From NCBI GenBank assembly GCA_016179185.1, contig JACORW010000014.1:1-37356 (forward strand): a stretch of 37,356 nucleotides of DNA, in the 5' to 3' direction. The translations under genes were made by a program, and so were the position numbers. Source of the DNA: Gammaproteobacteria bacterium. Lineage in GTDB: Bacteria > Pseudomonadota > Gammaproteobacteria > Eutrophobiales > Eutrophobiaceae. Every line of letters starts with the position of its first letter. The first letter of the stretch is position 1. Of this stretch, positions 8,325-16,392 are shown piece after piece. The notes beneath the pieces were generated by a model. That model was given only the letters and a program-made list of their open reading frames with translations, was not told where the DNA came from and did not search any database.

Positions 8325-9094
8325 AAGGTACTGGTCAAGCCGCCATCGACGACCAGTGTCTGACCTGTCATGTAACGACAATATCCCGAGGCCAGGAATA
8401 TTACGGTACCTGCCACGTCCTCGGGGAGGCCTGCGCGCCGCAATGGGATCTTGCCCTTGTTGATGTACCACTCGACGAAGTCGGGTCGCGTTGTTTCGTC
8501 CACCCCGTCGATTATCGACATGGGTGTTCGCATGTAGCCGGGCGCCACCGCGTTCGCCAGGACATTGTGCGGCGCCAATTCCACGGCCAGGGATTTTGTG
8601 TATGAAACGATGGCGCCCTTGGCAGCATTGTAGGGGCCGACTCCACCGCTGGCTGCCAGCGCTTCGATGGACGCAATGCTGATGATGCGACCGGATTGGC
8701 GCCTGACCATGTGCGGGGCAACCAGTTTGCACCCGAGATACACCGCCTCCAGGTTGACCGCCAGTGTCCGGCGCCAGTTCTCCAGCGTATCGTCGAGTAT
8801 GCTGCCGAACGTCACGATCGCGGCGTTGTTCACCAGTATGTCGATGGCGCCCCGCCACGCCAGTATTTCGTCCACGGTCCGCGCGTAGGCGGCATGGTCG
8901 GTCAGGTCGAGCGGGTACGCCCTCGCAAGGCGGCCTTTGGCCTCGATTTCGTTCCGCACCTGCTGCAGCGACTCCGCATTGCGGTCGAGCAGGGCGACCG
9001 CCGCACCCTCACCGCCGAACTCAAGGGCAACGGCGCGGCCCAGGCCCTGGGCCGCGCCGGTGATGATCGCGGTCTGTCCGGTGAGCAGCGACAT
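8321..9094 (-). CDS. SDR-family oxidoreductase
   Basis: Classical short-chain dehydrogenase/reductase of 257 residues, NAD(P)-dependent. The Rossmann glycine motif is TGAAQGLG (residues 12-19), the structural NNAA is at 89-92, and the catalytic triad is Ser142, Tyr155 and Lys159 in YNAAK. The C-terminus has the usual MTGQTLVVDGG. An Asp at the end of strand two (LLDRNA) suggests NAD rather than NADP. It lies 44 bases downstream of the decarboxylase-family gene on the same strand and is probably cotranscribed with it. Its oxidation substrate, likely a hydroxyacyl intermediate, cannot be told. No strong Shine-Dalgarno precedes the ATG. Confidence 0.9.
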   Translation of the reverse strand: MSLLTGQTAIITGAAQGLGRAVALEFGGEGAAVALLDRNAESLQQVRNEIEAKGRLARAYPLDLTDHAAYARTVDEILAWRGAIDILVNNAAIVTFGSILDDTLENWRRTLAVNLEAVYLGCKLVAPHMVRRQSGRIISIASIEALAASGGVGPYNAAKGAIVSYTKSLAVELAPHNVLANAVAPGYMRTPMSIIDGVDETTRPDFVEWYINKGKIPLRRAGLPEDVAGTVIFLASGYCRYMTGQTLVVDGGLTSTF

Positions 9095-9138
9095 GCGCTT
9101 GACCAGGGGAAACGACTACCGGGATCGGTACTGCGACG

Positions 9139-9933
9139 TCAGCCCTTACGCGCCTTCGTGATGACTTCCAGTTCCTTCTGCGTGTACGTTTTCAGTACCT
9201 TGCCGTAGGGCAGGTCGGCGTTGAAGTGGGCGTACTTGCAGCTGACCACCTGCTTCACCGGCAGTTCCGCGTCGGAAGCGCAGCCGAAAGTCAGCGAGCC
9301 CGGCCCGCTGAATACTTCCGCCTTGCCATCGGATCCCATCAACGGCTTCGCCGAGAACGTCACTGAAACCAGCTGTGCCAGCGCCGGGATGTCACTGCCC
9401 TCGGCGTCGGGCACGATGCGCAGCACGATGAGAGGCAAGGTGCCCACCGCCTCGGCCGGCTCGTTCTTCTGCGTGTTCATCAACGCCCGCAACGCGCGAT
9501 CACCCGGCTTGACTTCCATGAGTGCCTCGACCTCGCCGGTGTCGTGGCGGATAAGCTCGATGCGGTGCGCGCGCTTCTTGCCGAACCCGTACACTTCGCG
9601 TCCGATGATCTGGGAAGCCTCGCCGGTCACGTAGACCCCGGGCACGTAGGCGTGCAACTCGCCCTTCCACGTGCACAGGATGCCGTTGTAGACCTCGCTG
9701 TAGGGGCCGATGGTGGTCCAGTGATTGGTCTCGATGACCATGAACGCCATGGCGGGCTCGTACAGTTCCAGCTCCGGCGGCATGATGTTCAGCACGTAGT
9801 CCTCGTCGGTCAGGAACTCCACCAGCACGACCTCGGTATCGCGGTAGTACCAAGGTCCCTTGTGTCCCAGGGAATTGTGCGGGGGACCAAATGGTCCCCA
9901 TTTGTCGGGGGTGAGTCTGCCATTCTTTGCCAT
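9139..9933 (-). CDS. Acetoacetate decarboxylase-family protein
   Basis: 264-residue member of the acetoacetate decarboxylase (ADC) fold. The core GREVYGFGKKRA contains the adjacent lysines 119 and 120 that in true ADC form the Schiff base and tune its pKa. Other conserved parts are PPELELYEPAMAFMVIE in the N-terminal half and EVYNGILCTW before the lysine pair. The ATG at 9933 follows CGGAG. Known: besides beta-keto acid decarboxylases, the fold includes aldolase-dehydratases acting on related keto compounds. Inferred: it handles a keto-acid intermediate of the island. It lies between the TonB receptor (95-base gap) and the SDR, all leftward. Confidence 0.82.
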   Translation of the reverse strand: MAKNGRLTPDKWGPFGPPHNSLGHKGPWYYRDTEVVLVEFLTDEDYVLNIMPPELELYEPAMAFMVIETNHWTTIGPYSEVYNGILCTWKGELHAYVPGVYVTGEASQIIGREVYGFGKKRAHRIELIRHDTGEVEALMEVKPGDRALRALMNTQKNEPAEAVGTLPLIVLRIVPDAEGSDIPALAQLVSVTFSAKPLMGSDGKAEVFSGPGSLTFGCASDAELPVKQVVSCKYAHFNADLPYGKVLKTYTQKELEVITKARKG

Positions 9934-10028
9934 TATTGATTTCTCCGGATTTCTTCCAAAGTATTAAGCGAGTGACTTAACGCGAGGCCGCGCCAGCCTG
10001 GTTTCTCGGGCGAACCGTCACGTCCTCG

Positions 10029-12200
10029 TTACCAGTGGTAGGAGACGTTGCCTCCCACCCACCGGTCAGGGCCCGGTATGTCCTCGATGGAGCCAAAGAA
10101 CGCGGTGGTATCGAAAGCATAGACACGATAGTCCGTGTCGGTGAAGTTCCTCACGAAGATTGCCGCGGACCAGGATTCGTCACCGCTGGTGTACGCAAGA
10201 CGGGCATTCGCTACGCCGTAGGATTCCTCCTTGATGACGGGCGTGAAGGAGAGGTTGAAGTTGTGGTCGTCCTTCCACGCGAAGTCCGTCTGCACGGCCA
10301 GCGACCCGCCGAAGGCGGGCCATTCATAGCGCACCAGGCCGTTGAAGGTGACGTCCGGGGCCAATGCCGCCGTTTCCTTACCCGTGGGGGAAATCGTCAG
10401 CGGTACATCCTTGACATCCGCGTCCAGCAGCGCGAGGCCGAGCAGGATGTCTAGTCCCTCGATCGGCGTGGCCGCCAGCTCGAATTCGGCGCCGTAGGTC
10501 TCGGCATTGGCGTTGAACAGGAATGTGGCGAAGCCGTCGAAGGAGTACGCCTGGTAGTCGTCGTAATCGTAGTAATACGCCGCGGCGTTGAAGCGCACGG
10601 TATCGGACAGGTTCGACTTGAGGCCGATTTCATAAGCGTTCAACACTTCGCCGTCGAACGGAAAATTACCCTCGGCGATGGGGAACAGCGGAAGGTTGAA
10701 GCCGCCGGCCTTGATGCCGCGGCTGTAGCCCGCGTAGACAAGCCAGTCGTCCACCGGGCGCCAATTGAGCTGCACCTTGACGGACACGTCCTCTTCGGAC
10801 AGCGAATCGCTGAAGGTGACGTTCCCGCCCTGCAGGAAGTAGATATCGGTGGAATTGTAGCTGAAATCCTTGTCGTCGCTGTTGTAACGGATGCCCAGCG
10901 TAATGGACCACTGGTCAGTGAAGTCGAATTCGGTCTGGCCGAAGATCGCCCAGGTCTCGGTTTCCTGGTCAGCAGCCACGACTTCCGCGGTGCCCGCCGG
11001 GTAGCCCACGCCGGTGCCGAAGAACGCGTCACCGGTCTGGCGCGTGCCATATTTGCCGTCGATGTTCAGGTAATAGAACCCGATGACATTGCGCGTCCGC
11101 TCCCCCTCCCAGGTCATGCGCAATTCCTGGGATACCTGGTCGACGTCATTGGTCTGCTCGTAGTTGTAGATGTCGAAGGGCGTGACGTCAGCGTCCTCAC
11201 CGTAGGAATCCTCGATGTCCTGGTAGTTGGTCACCGAGGTGAACGTGAAATCGCCCAAGGTCCAGTCGATGTGCGCTGCGAGTTCGAGAACCTCGGATTT
11301 CGTGAACGTTTCGACATCCTGGGACACGGTGAACGGGTCGCCATCGGCGTCGCGGTAGCCGAAAAAGTCGGTGGCCGCCGGGTCCGTGGCGTATTCACCG
11401 GCAAAGCCCACGGTGTGGGCATAACCTCCACGCGCAGCGTCCTCGTCGGCATATTGGGCCTTCAGCAGCACGCTGAGATCCTCGGAGGGTTCGATGAGCA
11501 TCTGTCCGCGCACGGAGTAATCGTCCTGTTCCATGGAATCCGGCCCGATGTCGTTGTCGATGAGACCGTTGTCCTTGTTCCAGGCGGCGGACACGCGGCC
11601 GGACACGATGTCCGTAAGGCCGCCGCCGACGGCCCCTTCCACTTTCTTGCGCCCGTCCTCGCCCAGTTGCACGTCCACGTAGCCATCGAATTCCTGCTTG
11701 GGCGTCTTCGTGATGTAGTGCACCAGGCCTCCCGTGGCATTGCGGCCGAACAGGGTGCCCTGGGGGCCACGCAGGACTTCCGCCCGCTCGATGTCGAACA
11801 GGCTGAAGTTGGTGATGCTGTTCAGGCTGACGTAACCCTCGTCCACGTACACCGCCACCGGGGATTCCTGGGACGCCGCGAAGTCGTTCTGCGTGACGCC
11901 GCGCACGCTGAAGGTGTTGACTGAACCGCCACCGGACCCGGATACCTGCAACCCTGGGGTTTGGGACACGAGGTCAATGGCGCTGGTAAGGCCCAGCTCG
12001 GCCATCTGATCGCCCGAGAAGGCTGTGACCGATACGGCCACGTCCTGGAGGCTCTCCTCGCGCTTCTGCGCGGTCACGACGATTTCCTCGATGACGTCGG
12101 CCTGCACCGTTCCCGATACGAACATGAGTATTCCGGTGCCCGCCAGCAGGCGCAGGGTGTTGCGAGTGAAAGGGCGAAGCGATTGGCGAAAGTTGTCCAT
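10029..12200 (-). CDS. TonB-dependent outer-membrane receptor
   Basis: 723-residue outer-membrane active transporter. It has a signal peptide (positive N-terminus, hydrophobic LLAGTGILMFVSG, cleavage near VQA) and then the TonB box region EEIVVTAQKREESLQDV. The plug domain carries SVRGVTQNDF and LRGPQGTLFGRNATGG, followed by a beta-barrel with many aromatic-polar strands, ending in aromatic-rich VGGNVSYHW. The style is that of receptors for non-iron nutrients and lipids; no siderophore signature is evident. The ATG at 12200 is chosen because GGGGAAAA precedes it and it directly starts the signal peptide; an in-frame start 57 codons upstream would spoil that. It is divergent from the catabolic operon, so it likely imports that substrate. 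Confidence 0.93.
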   Translation of the reverse strand: MDNFRQSLRPFTRNTLRLLAGTGILMFVSGTVQADVIEEIVVTAQKREESLQDVAVSVTAFSGDQMAELGLTSAIDLVSQTPGLQVSGSGGGSVNTFSVRGVTQNDFAASQESPVAVYVDEGYVSLNSITNFSLFDIERAEVLRGPQGTLFGRNATGGLVHYITKTPKQEFDGYVDVQLGEDGRKKVEGAVGGGLTDIVSGRVSAAWNKDNGLIDNDIGPDSMEQDDYSVRGQMLIEPSEDLSVLLKAQYADEDAARGGYAHTVGFAGEYATDPAATDFFGYRDADGDPFTVSQDVETFTKSEVLELAAHIDWTLGDFTFTSVTNYQDIEDSYGEDADVTPFDIYNYEQTNDVDQVSQELRMTWEGERTRNVIGFYYLNIDGKYGTRQTGDAFFGTGVGYPAGTAEVVAADQETETWAIFGQTEFDFTDQWSITLGIRYNSDDKDFSYNSTDIYFLQGGNVTFSDSLSEEDVSVKVQLNWRPVDDWLVYAGYSRGIKAGGFNLPLFPIAEGNFPFDGEVLNAYEIGLKSNLSDTVRFNAAAYYYDYDDYQAYSFDGFATFLFNANAETYGAEFELAATPIEGLDILLGLALLDADVKDVPLTISPTGKETAALAPDVTFNGLVRYEWPAFGGSLAVQTDFAWKDDHNFNLSFTPVIKEESYGVANARLAYTSGDESWSAAIFVRNFTDTDYRVYAFDTTAFFGSIEDIPGPDRWVGGNVSYHW

Positions 12201-12268
12201 GATTTTCCCCCGTATTGACTTGGCAACGCCGGCGCCAATGGCTATCCGGCCGCGTAAATGGCTGGACA

Positions 12269-12297
12269 AATATAGGCCAAAGAATTGTTTCTGGCAA
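12269..12297 (-). promoter_or_regulatory. Predicted promoter of the TonB receptor gene
   Basis: Read on the minus strand there is a -35 TTGCCA (12292-12297), a 17-base spacer ending in GGCC, and a -10 TATATT (12269-12274). This is a good sigma-70 match 69 bases before the receptor start codon. The palindrome at 12295-12306 overlaps the -35 box, which suggests control by a dimeric regulator. The GGCC next to the -10 is shared with other promoters of the island. Confidence 0.6.
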
Positions 12298-12323
12298 ATA
12301 TATTTGAAATCAGTTAACTGATT
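12295..12323. promoter_or_regulatory. Two adjacent perfect palindromes, candidate operators
   Basis: CAAATATATTTG (12295-12306) is a perfect 12-bp palindrome. One base further AATCAGTTAACTGATT (12308-12323) is a perfect 16-bp palindrome. They lie in the 262-base divergent region between the TonB receptor and the VOC-led operon, the first touching the receptor's -35. Spacing and symmetry suit homodimeric regulators; which one binds is not known. The TetR gene encoded at 7674 is the only regulator in the window. Confidence 0.55.
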
Positions 12324-12382
12324 GAGACATCGAGTAAAAGATGGATTAATCGGTACGGAAAATGATTCCATTCAATCCGAGA

Positions 12383-12412
12383 TTGAGAAAAATTAGGCCG
12401 AAGGCTTATACT
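12383..12412 (+). promoter_or_regulatory. Predicted promoter of the 12-gene catabolic operon
   Basis: -35 TTGAGA (12383-12388) and -10 TTATAC (12406-12411, 17-base spacer) or TATACT (12407-12412, 18-base spacer). The spacer contains ATTAGGCCGAAG (12392-12403), a variant of the element repeated at 7654 and 12271. The VOC start codon is 50 bases downstream with GGGGAGG before it. No other comparable promoter is apparent before the operon's later genes. Confidence 0.6.
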
Positions 12413-12462
12413 GCCCGATCTTTGCATTCGACGGGCGAACTGACAACAACGGGGAGGTTCAT

Positions 12463-13521
12463 ATGACAGTCAGTGGCAAGGTAAACAAGATGCGACTCGA
12501 CCACGCGGCGGTGTGGGTGGCAGACATGGAAAAGACGGCGAAATTCCTGACCGACTTCGTCGGCTGGAAACGGCATCCCATGACCGTTGCGGTCAGCGCG
12601 GAAGACGAGACCACGGGCGGCATGGAGGCCGTGTTCATCGACGCGAACGGGCTGTGGCTGGAACTGATCCTCCCCACTTCTCCCGGTCCGGGAATGGAAA
12701 TCCTGAAGGAAAAGGGAGCGGGAGCCATCATCGAGATCAACTTCGAGCCTGACGATTACCAAGCCACGCTCGACGACATGAAGGCCCAGGATATTCCCAT
12801 GTTCAACATGGACGGTTCGCCGCTGGGTCCCGATGGCGGCCTCATCAAGGAAGGCGTGGTGCACGAGGGGGAACTGGGGCAGACCGGGCAGCGCATTGCC
12901 TACTGGTCCACGGAGCTGTCCCACGGCACTACCGTCGAGATCTACGAAAAGCTTGCCCATGACAAGCACAGCCTGCTGGCCCAGCGCGACGAGCAGTGGA
13001 AGGGTCAGAAGCCCGACCCGGCGAGCCCGCGTACCGACCACATTTCCATCGTGGTGGCGGACCTGGAGCGCACCGCGAAATTTTACACGGACGTCATGGG
13101 GCTCAAGCGTCACGCCAGGTTCAGCCTGAACGCCGGCGGTAACAGGGACGTGGGCGGCATGGAAGCCGTGTTCATCGACGGCAATGGCGTGTGGGTGGAA
13201 TTGTTCCAGCCCGCCGGACCGGGACCCCTCATGGATTACCTGCAACAGAAGGGCGACGGTTACGTAGCGGAAATCTGCGCGGAAGTGGACGATATCGAGG
13301 CCTACTACGACGTGGTGAAAGCGCGCGGCGTGGAACTCGTCAATCTTGACGGCAAGCCGTTCACCGGCGGCCGGAAGTGTTTCACGCTGGACCCTTACGG
13401 TGATAAAGGCGCTTACTTCCCCACCAGCGCGAGCTGCGGCATGGTCATCGAGGTGTACCAGCGGGGACCGCAGTCGACGAGCATCCTGCACAAGCGCGAC
13501 GACAGCTGGAAGAAGTCATGA
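12463..13521 (+). CDS. Tandem VOC (glyoxalase-fold) domain protein
   Basis: 352-residue protein with two vicinal-oxygen-chelate domains in tandem. The first begins RLDHAAVWVADMEKTAKFL (His14) with Glu67 in WLELILP and a further glutamate in TTVEIYEKL. The second begins TDHISIVVADLERTAKFYTD, with WVELFQP and MVIEVYQ. The H/E pattern of each half suits a divalent metal site. VOC proteins include dioxygenases, epimerases and lyases, so the reaction is not determined. It is the first gene of the operon, with a strong GGGGAGG ribosome site. The linker and closing DEQWKG/DDSWKKS segments of the two halves resemble each other, which supports an internal duplication. Confidence 0.85.
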   Translation: MTVSGKVNKMRLDHAAVWVADMEKTAKFLTDFVGWKRHPMTVAVSAEDETTGGMEAVFIDANGLWLELILPTSPGPGMEILKEKGAGAIIEINFEPDDYQATLDDMKAQDIPMFNMDGSPLGPDGGLIKEGVVHEGELGQTGQRIAYWSTELSHGTTVEIYEKLAHDKHSLLAQRDEQWKGQKPDPASPRTDHISIVVADLERTAKFYTDVMGLKRHARFSLNAGGNRDVGGMEAVFIDGNGVWVELFQPAGPGPLMDYLQQKGDGYVAEICAEVDDIEAYYDVVKARGVELVNLDGKPFTGGRKCFTLDPYGDKGAYFPTSASCGMVIEVYQRGPQSTSILHKRDDSWKKS

Positions 13522-13547
13522 CTTGCGTGCCGGCAACCGGGGGATGA

Positions 13548-14912
13548 ATGACCGACGCTGCCCGTGATCGGTCGGCCGGAATCGGCGCGCTGGAGCAGGA
13601 AATCCACGCAAGTTTTCGCGCCCGGACGCCGAAATCCGCGGCGTGCTTTGCGCGCGCGACGCGCAGTCTCGCGGGGGGCACGACGGGAAATCTTCGCTAC
13701 TTCGCGCCGTACCCGTTTTATCTCGGTTCCGGCCGTGGAACCACCGTCGTCGATCTCGACGGGAACGAATACCTGGACTGTTTCCTGTGCAACGGCCCGT
13801 TGCTGCTGGGTCACCGCCATCCGGCGGTCGAATACGCCATGGATGCCCATCGCGAGACCGGCGCCCTGGTCGTCAACCCGGAACTGATTGTCGAGGCCGC
13901 CGAACTGGTATGCAGGACCGTGCCGTGCGCGGAACGTGTCCGGTTTCTGAACAGCGGCACCGAAGCCGTGCTGACCGCGGCGCGCTATGCCCGGGCCCAC
14001 ACCGGCAGGAACAGGATCATCAAGTTCCGCGGTCATTATCATGGGCAGGATGACCAGTTTCTTGTTGGGCTCGGCCCCACTGACGACAAGTTTGGAGCAG
14101 GAGTGCCCGACGCAGCGGTGTCCAACACTATGCTGGTCAGGTACGGGGATACGGAAGCCCTGGAGCGGTCAATTGAAAGCAATTCGGACATTGCAGCGGT
14201 CATTCTTGACCCGGCCATGCATGCCGGTGGACTGTGGGGCAGCAGCAGGGAATATCTTCAGGCGATCCGGGATATCACTTTGCGGAAGGGGATCGTCCTG
14301 ATCATTGATGAAGTGATCACCGGGTTCCGTCTCGCGCTGGGCGGAGCCCAGGCCTATTACGGCGTAACCCCGGATCTGGCGACATTCGGCAAGGCGCTCG
14401 CGGCGGGAGAGAAACTCGCCGCGGTCGCAGGCAGGGAGGAGATCATGCGCGTCGTGGACCCCAACGCACCGGCGGATGTGCCACGGGTGTTCCAGTCCGG
14501 CACGGGTAACGACGGCACCGCGGCCCTCGCGGCCGCCGTCGGCGCCATCGGCGCCTACCGATCCGAGGCCAGCGCCGGTTACGCCCGGCTTTTCGACCTG
14601 GCAAAGGAACTAGCGCGTGGCATCCGCGCGGCATTTGCCGCCCATGAAGTGCCCTGTCACGTGAACCAGCTTGGGCCGATGCTGCAGATGTTCCTGACGG
14701 ATGCTGAACCCGGGTTCGAGCATTTCAGCAATCTGGATCACCACGCGCTGGCGCTCTTTTACCTGGCGATGTTAAACGAAGGCATCATCCTGACGTTGCC
14801 AACTTCCAATCACATCTATTTCTCGTTCGTGCATTCCATGCATGACGTGCGCAGGATTATCGAAAAGGTCAACCTTGTGCTGGACAGGTATGACTTTGCC
14901 AGCGTGGTTTGA
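13548..14912 (+). CDS. Class III aminotransferase (GSA-aminomutase-like)
   Basis: PLP-dependent fold-type I enzyme of 454 residues resembling glutamate-1-semialdehyde aminomutases and related class III transaminases. It shows LNSGTEAVLTAARYARA for phosphate binding, GHYHGQDD, Asp254 in LIIDEVITGFR, and the Schiff-base lysine at about 282 in LATFGKALAAGEKLAAV. A true HemL is unlikely because the N-terminus is longer and the context is catabolic. In such a cluster it would remove an amino group to give an aldehyde or ketone, fitting the aldehyde dehydrogenase directly downstream (32-base gap). A gggggat stretch precedes the ATG at 13548. Substrate unknown. Confidence 0.87.
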   Translation: MTDAARDRSAGIGALEQEIHASFRARTPKSAACFARATRSLAGGTTGNLRYFAPYPFYLGSGRGTTVVDLDGNEYLDCFLCNGPLLLGHRHPAVEYAMDAHRETGALVVNPELIVEAAELVCRTVPCAERVRFLNSGTEAVLTAARYARAHTGRNRIIKFRGHYHGQDDQFLVGLGPTDDKFGAGVPDAAVSNTMLVRYGDTEALERSIESNSDIAAVILDPAMHAGGLWGSSREYLQAIRDITLRKGIVLIIDEVITGFRLALGGAQAYYGVTPDLATFGKALAAGEKLAAVAGREEIMRVVDPNAPADVPRVFQSGTGNDGTAALAAAVGAIGAYRSEASAGYARLFDLAKELARGIRAAFAAHEVPCHVNQLGPMLQMFLTDAEPGFEHFSNLDHHALALFYLAMLNEGIILTLPTSNHIYFSFVHSMHDVRRIIEKVNLVLDRYDFASVV

Positions 14913-14944
14913 ATGTTCCCCACCTTACTTGCAGGAGTCACCCC

Positions 14945-16372
14945 ATGACGGACACGAGCAATGCACAATTGCAGGCGCTATTCGAAAAGCAGAAGCGCGC
15001 GTTTGCCTCGGATCGCTACCCCTCGCTTGCCGTGCGCCTCGGGCGGTTGAAGCAACTTGAGCGGATGATGATCGAATACCGGCAACCCATGCGCGACGCG
15101 CTGGCCGCGGATTTCGATTCGCACCATCCCCTGGTCACGGACCTGTTCGAGAGCGGGGCCATCATCGCCCGCGGCCGTTACATCCAGTCGCAGCTCGAAA
15201 GCTGGATGCGCCCGCAGGTCCGGGAGCTGCATCCCATGGTGCACGGTTCATCCTCGGCCCGTGTGATCCACCAGCCCAAGGGCGTCATCGGCAACATTTC
15301 GCCGTGGAACTTCCCCATCGAGTGTGCGCTCGTAATGATCAACGACATGCTGGCCGCGGGGAACCGGGCCATCATCAAGACCTCGGAGCTGGCACCTGCA
15401 TCGGCCGAGGTGGTGCGCGCGGCGGTCGCCAGCCACTTTGACGGGGATCTGCTGGCGGTGGTGACCGGTGGCGTGGATCTGGGGCGTCATTTTGCGATGC
15501 TGCCGTGGGACCACCTGACCTACACCGGGAGCACCAGCGTCGGCAGGCTGGTTATGGAAGCCGCGGCAAAAAACCTGACATCGGTGACATTGGAAATGGG
15601 GGGCAAGAACCCGACGGTATTTGCTGATGATGGCTTCGAGAGCAGCCTGGTCGAGCGGTTCCTTTATTTTCGCGTCTTCAAGGGTGGCCAGGTGTGCACC
15701 TCCCCCGATTACGTCCTCGTGCCCGAGGGAAAGCTGGATCAATGGGTGGACATGGCAAAGCAGGCGTGGACTACCCTGTACCCGAAGTATGTGGGGCATC
15801 CCGACGCCACCGGCGCCATCAACAACCATCACTACCGGCGCGTCATGTCCTACGTGGAGGAGGCGCAGAAAAAGGGTGTGCTGGTCATTTCCCTGAACGG
15901 GGATGAACCGAATCCGAAGCGCCGCCAGATCCCCATGTACGTCGTCGTCAATCCGCCAGATAACCTGCAGTGCATGCAGCAGGAGATTTTCGGGCCGGTG
16001 ACGCCGGTGAAAACCTACAAGATATTCGACGATGCCATTGCCTACATCAATGCCCGGCCCAGCCCGTTGGCCGCCTATCTGGTCACGCGCGATGACACGC
16101 TAGTCGAGAAGTTCTCCACCCAGGTGACCAGCGGCGGCATGGGCGTGAACGTGTTCGGCTTCCAGGCCGCCGACCCGACCCTGCCTTTCGGGGGCACAGG
16201 GGCGAGCGGCATCGGCTGTCATTCCGGTTTCGAGGGCTTCGTGAACTTTTCCAACAACAAGTCCATATTCAACTGTGCCGACGACGACCCGCTGATGCAC
16301 GCCATCCGTCCGCCTTACGACAGCGGCATGGCGCAGGCCTTTGCGGATGCTGTTTTCACACCGATGGAATGA
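14945..16372 (+). CDS. Aldehyde dehydrogenase (coniferyl-aldehyde type)
   Basis: NAD(P)-dependent oxidation of an aldehyde to an acid; 475 residues. Family features are ISPWNFPIE (residues 118-126), the YTGSTSVG segment, the general base Glu217 in TLEMGGKNP and catalytic Cys251 in KGGQVCTSPDYVLVPE. The CTSPDYVLVPE context and the lack of the long C-terminal domain resemble the coniferyl-aldehyde/class-3 ALDH group; actual use on coniferyl aldehyde is not implied. The start at 14945 has CAGGAG at the correct distance and is preferred to one 12 codons upstream. It follows the aminotransferase, so deamination to an aldehyde followed by oxidation is a reasonable pair of steps. Confidence 0.91.
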   Translation: MTDTSNAQLQALFEKQKRAFASDRYPSLAVRLGRLKQLERMMIEYRQPMRDALAADFDSHHPLVTDLFESGAIIARGRYIQSQLESWMRPQVRELHPMVHGSSSARVIHQPKGVIGNISPWNFPIECALVMINDMLAAGNRAIIKTSELAPASAEVVRAAVASHFDGDLLAVVTGGVDLGRHFAMLPWDHLTYTGSTSVGRLVMEAAAKNLTSVTLEMGGKNPTVFADDGFESSLVERFLYFRVFKGGQVCTSPDYVLVPEGKLDQWVDMAKQAWTTLYPKYVGHPDATGAINNHHYRRVMSYVEEAQKKGVLVISLNGDEPNPKRRQIPMYVVVNPPDNLQCMQQEIFGPVTPVKTYKIFDDAIAYINARPSPLAAYLVTRDDTLVEKFSTQVTSGGMGVNVFGFQAADPTLPFGGTGASGIGCHSGFEGFVNFSNNKSIFNCADDDPLMHAIRPPYDSGMAQAFADAVFTPME

Positions 16373-16392
16373 TCCTGCAGGAGGAGAACCCG

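Noticed and set aside
9961-9983. TTAAG...CTTAA inverted repeat before the decarboxylase-family gene
   Set aside because: The arms are only five A/T-rich bases; too short to claim an operator without comparison.
13548-14912. HemL (tetrapyrrole biosynthesis)
   Set aside because: The fold is related, but the position in a catabolic operon and the longer N-terminus make a catabolic transaminase more likely.
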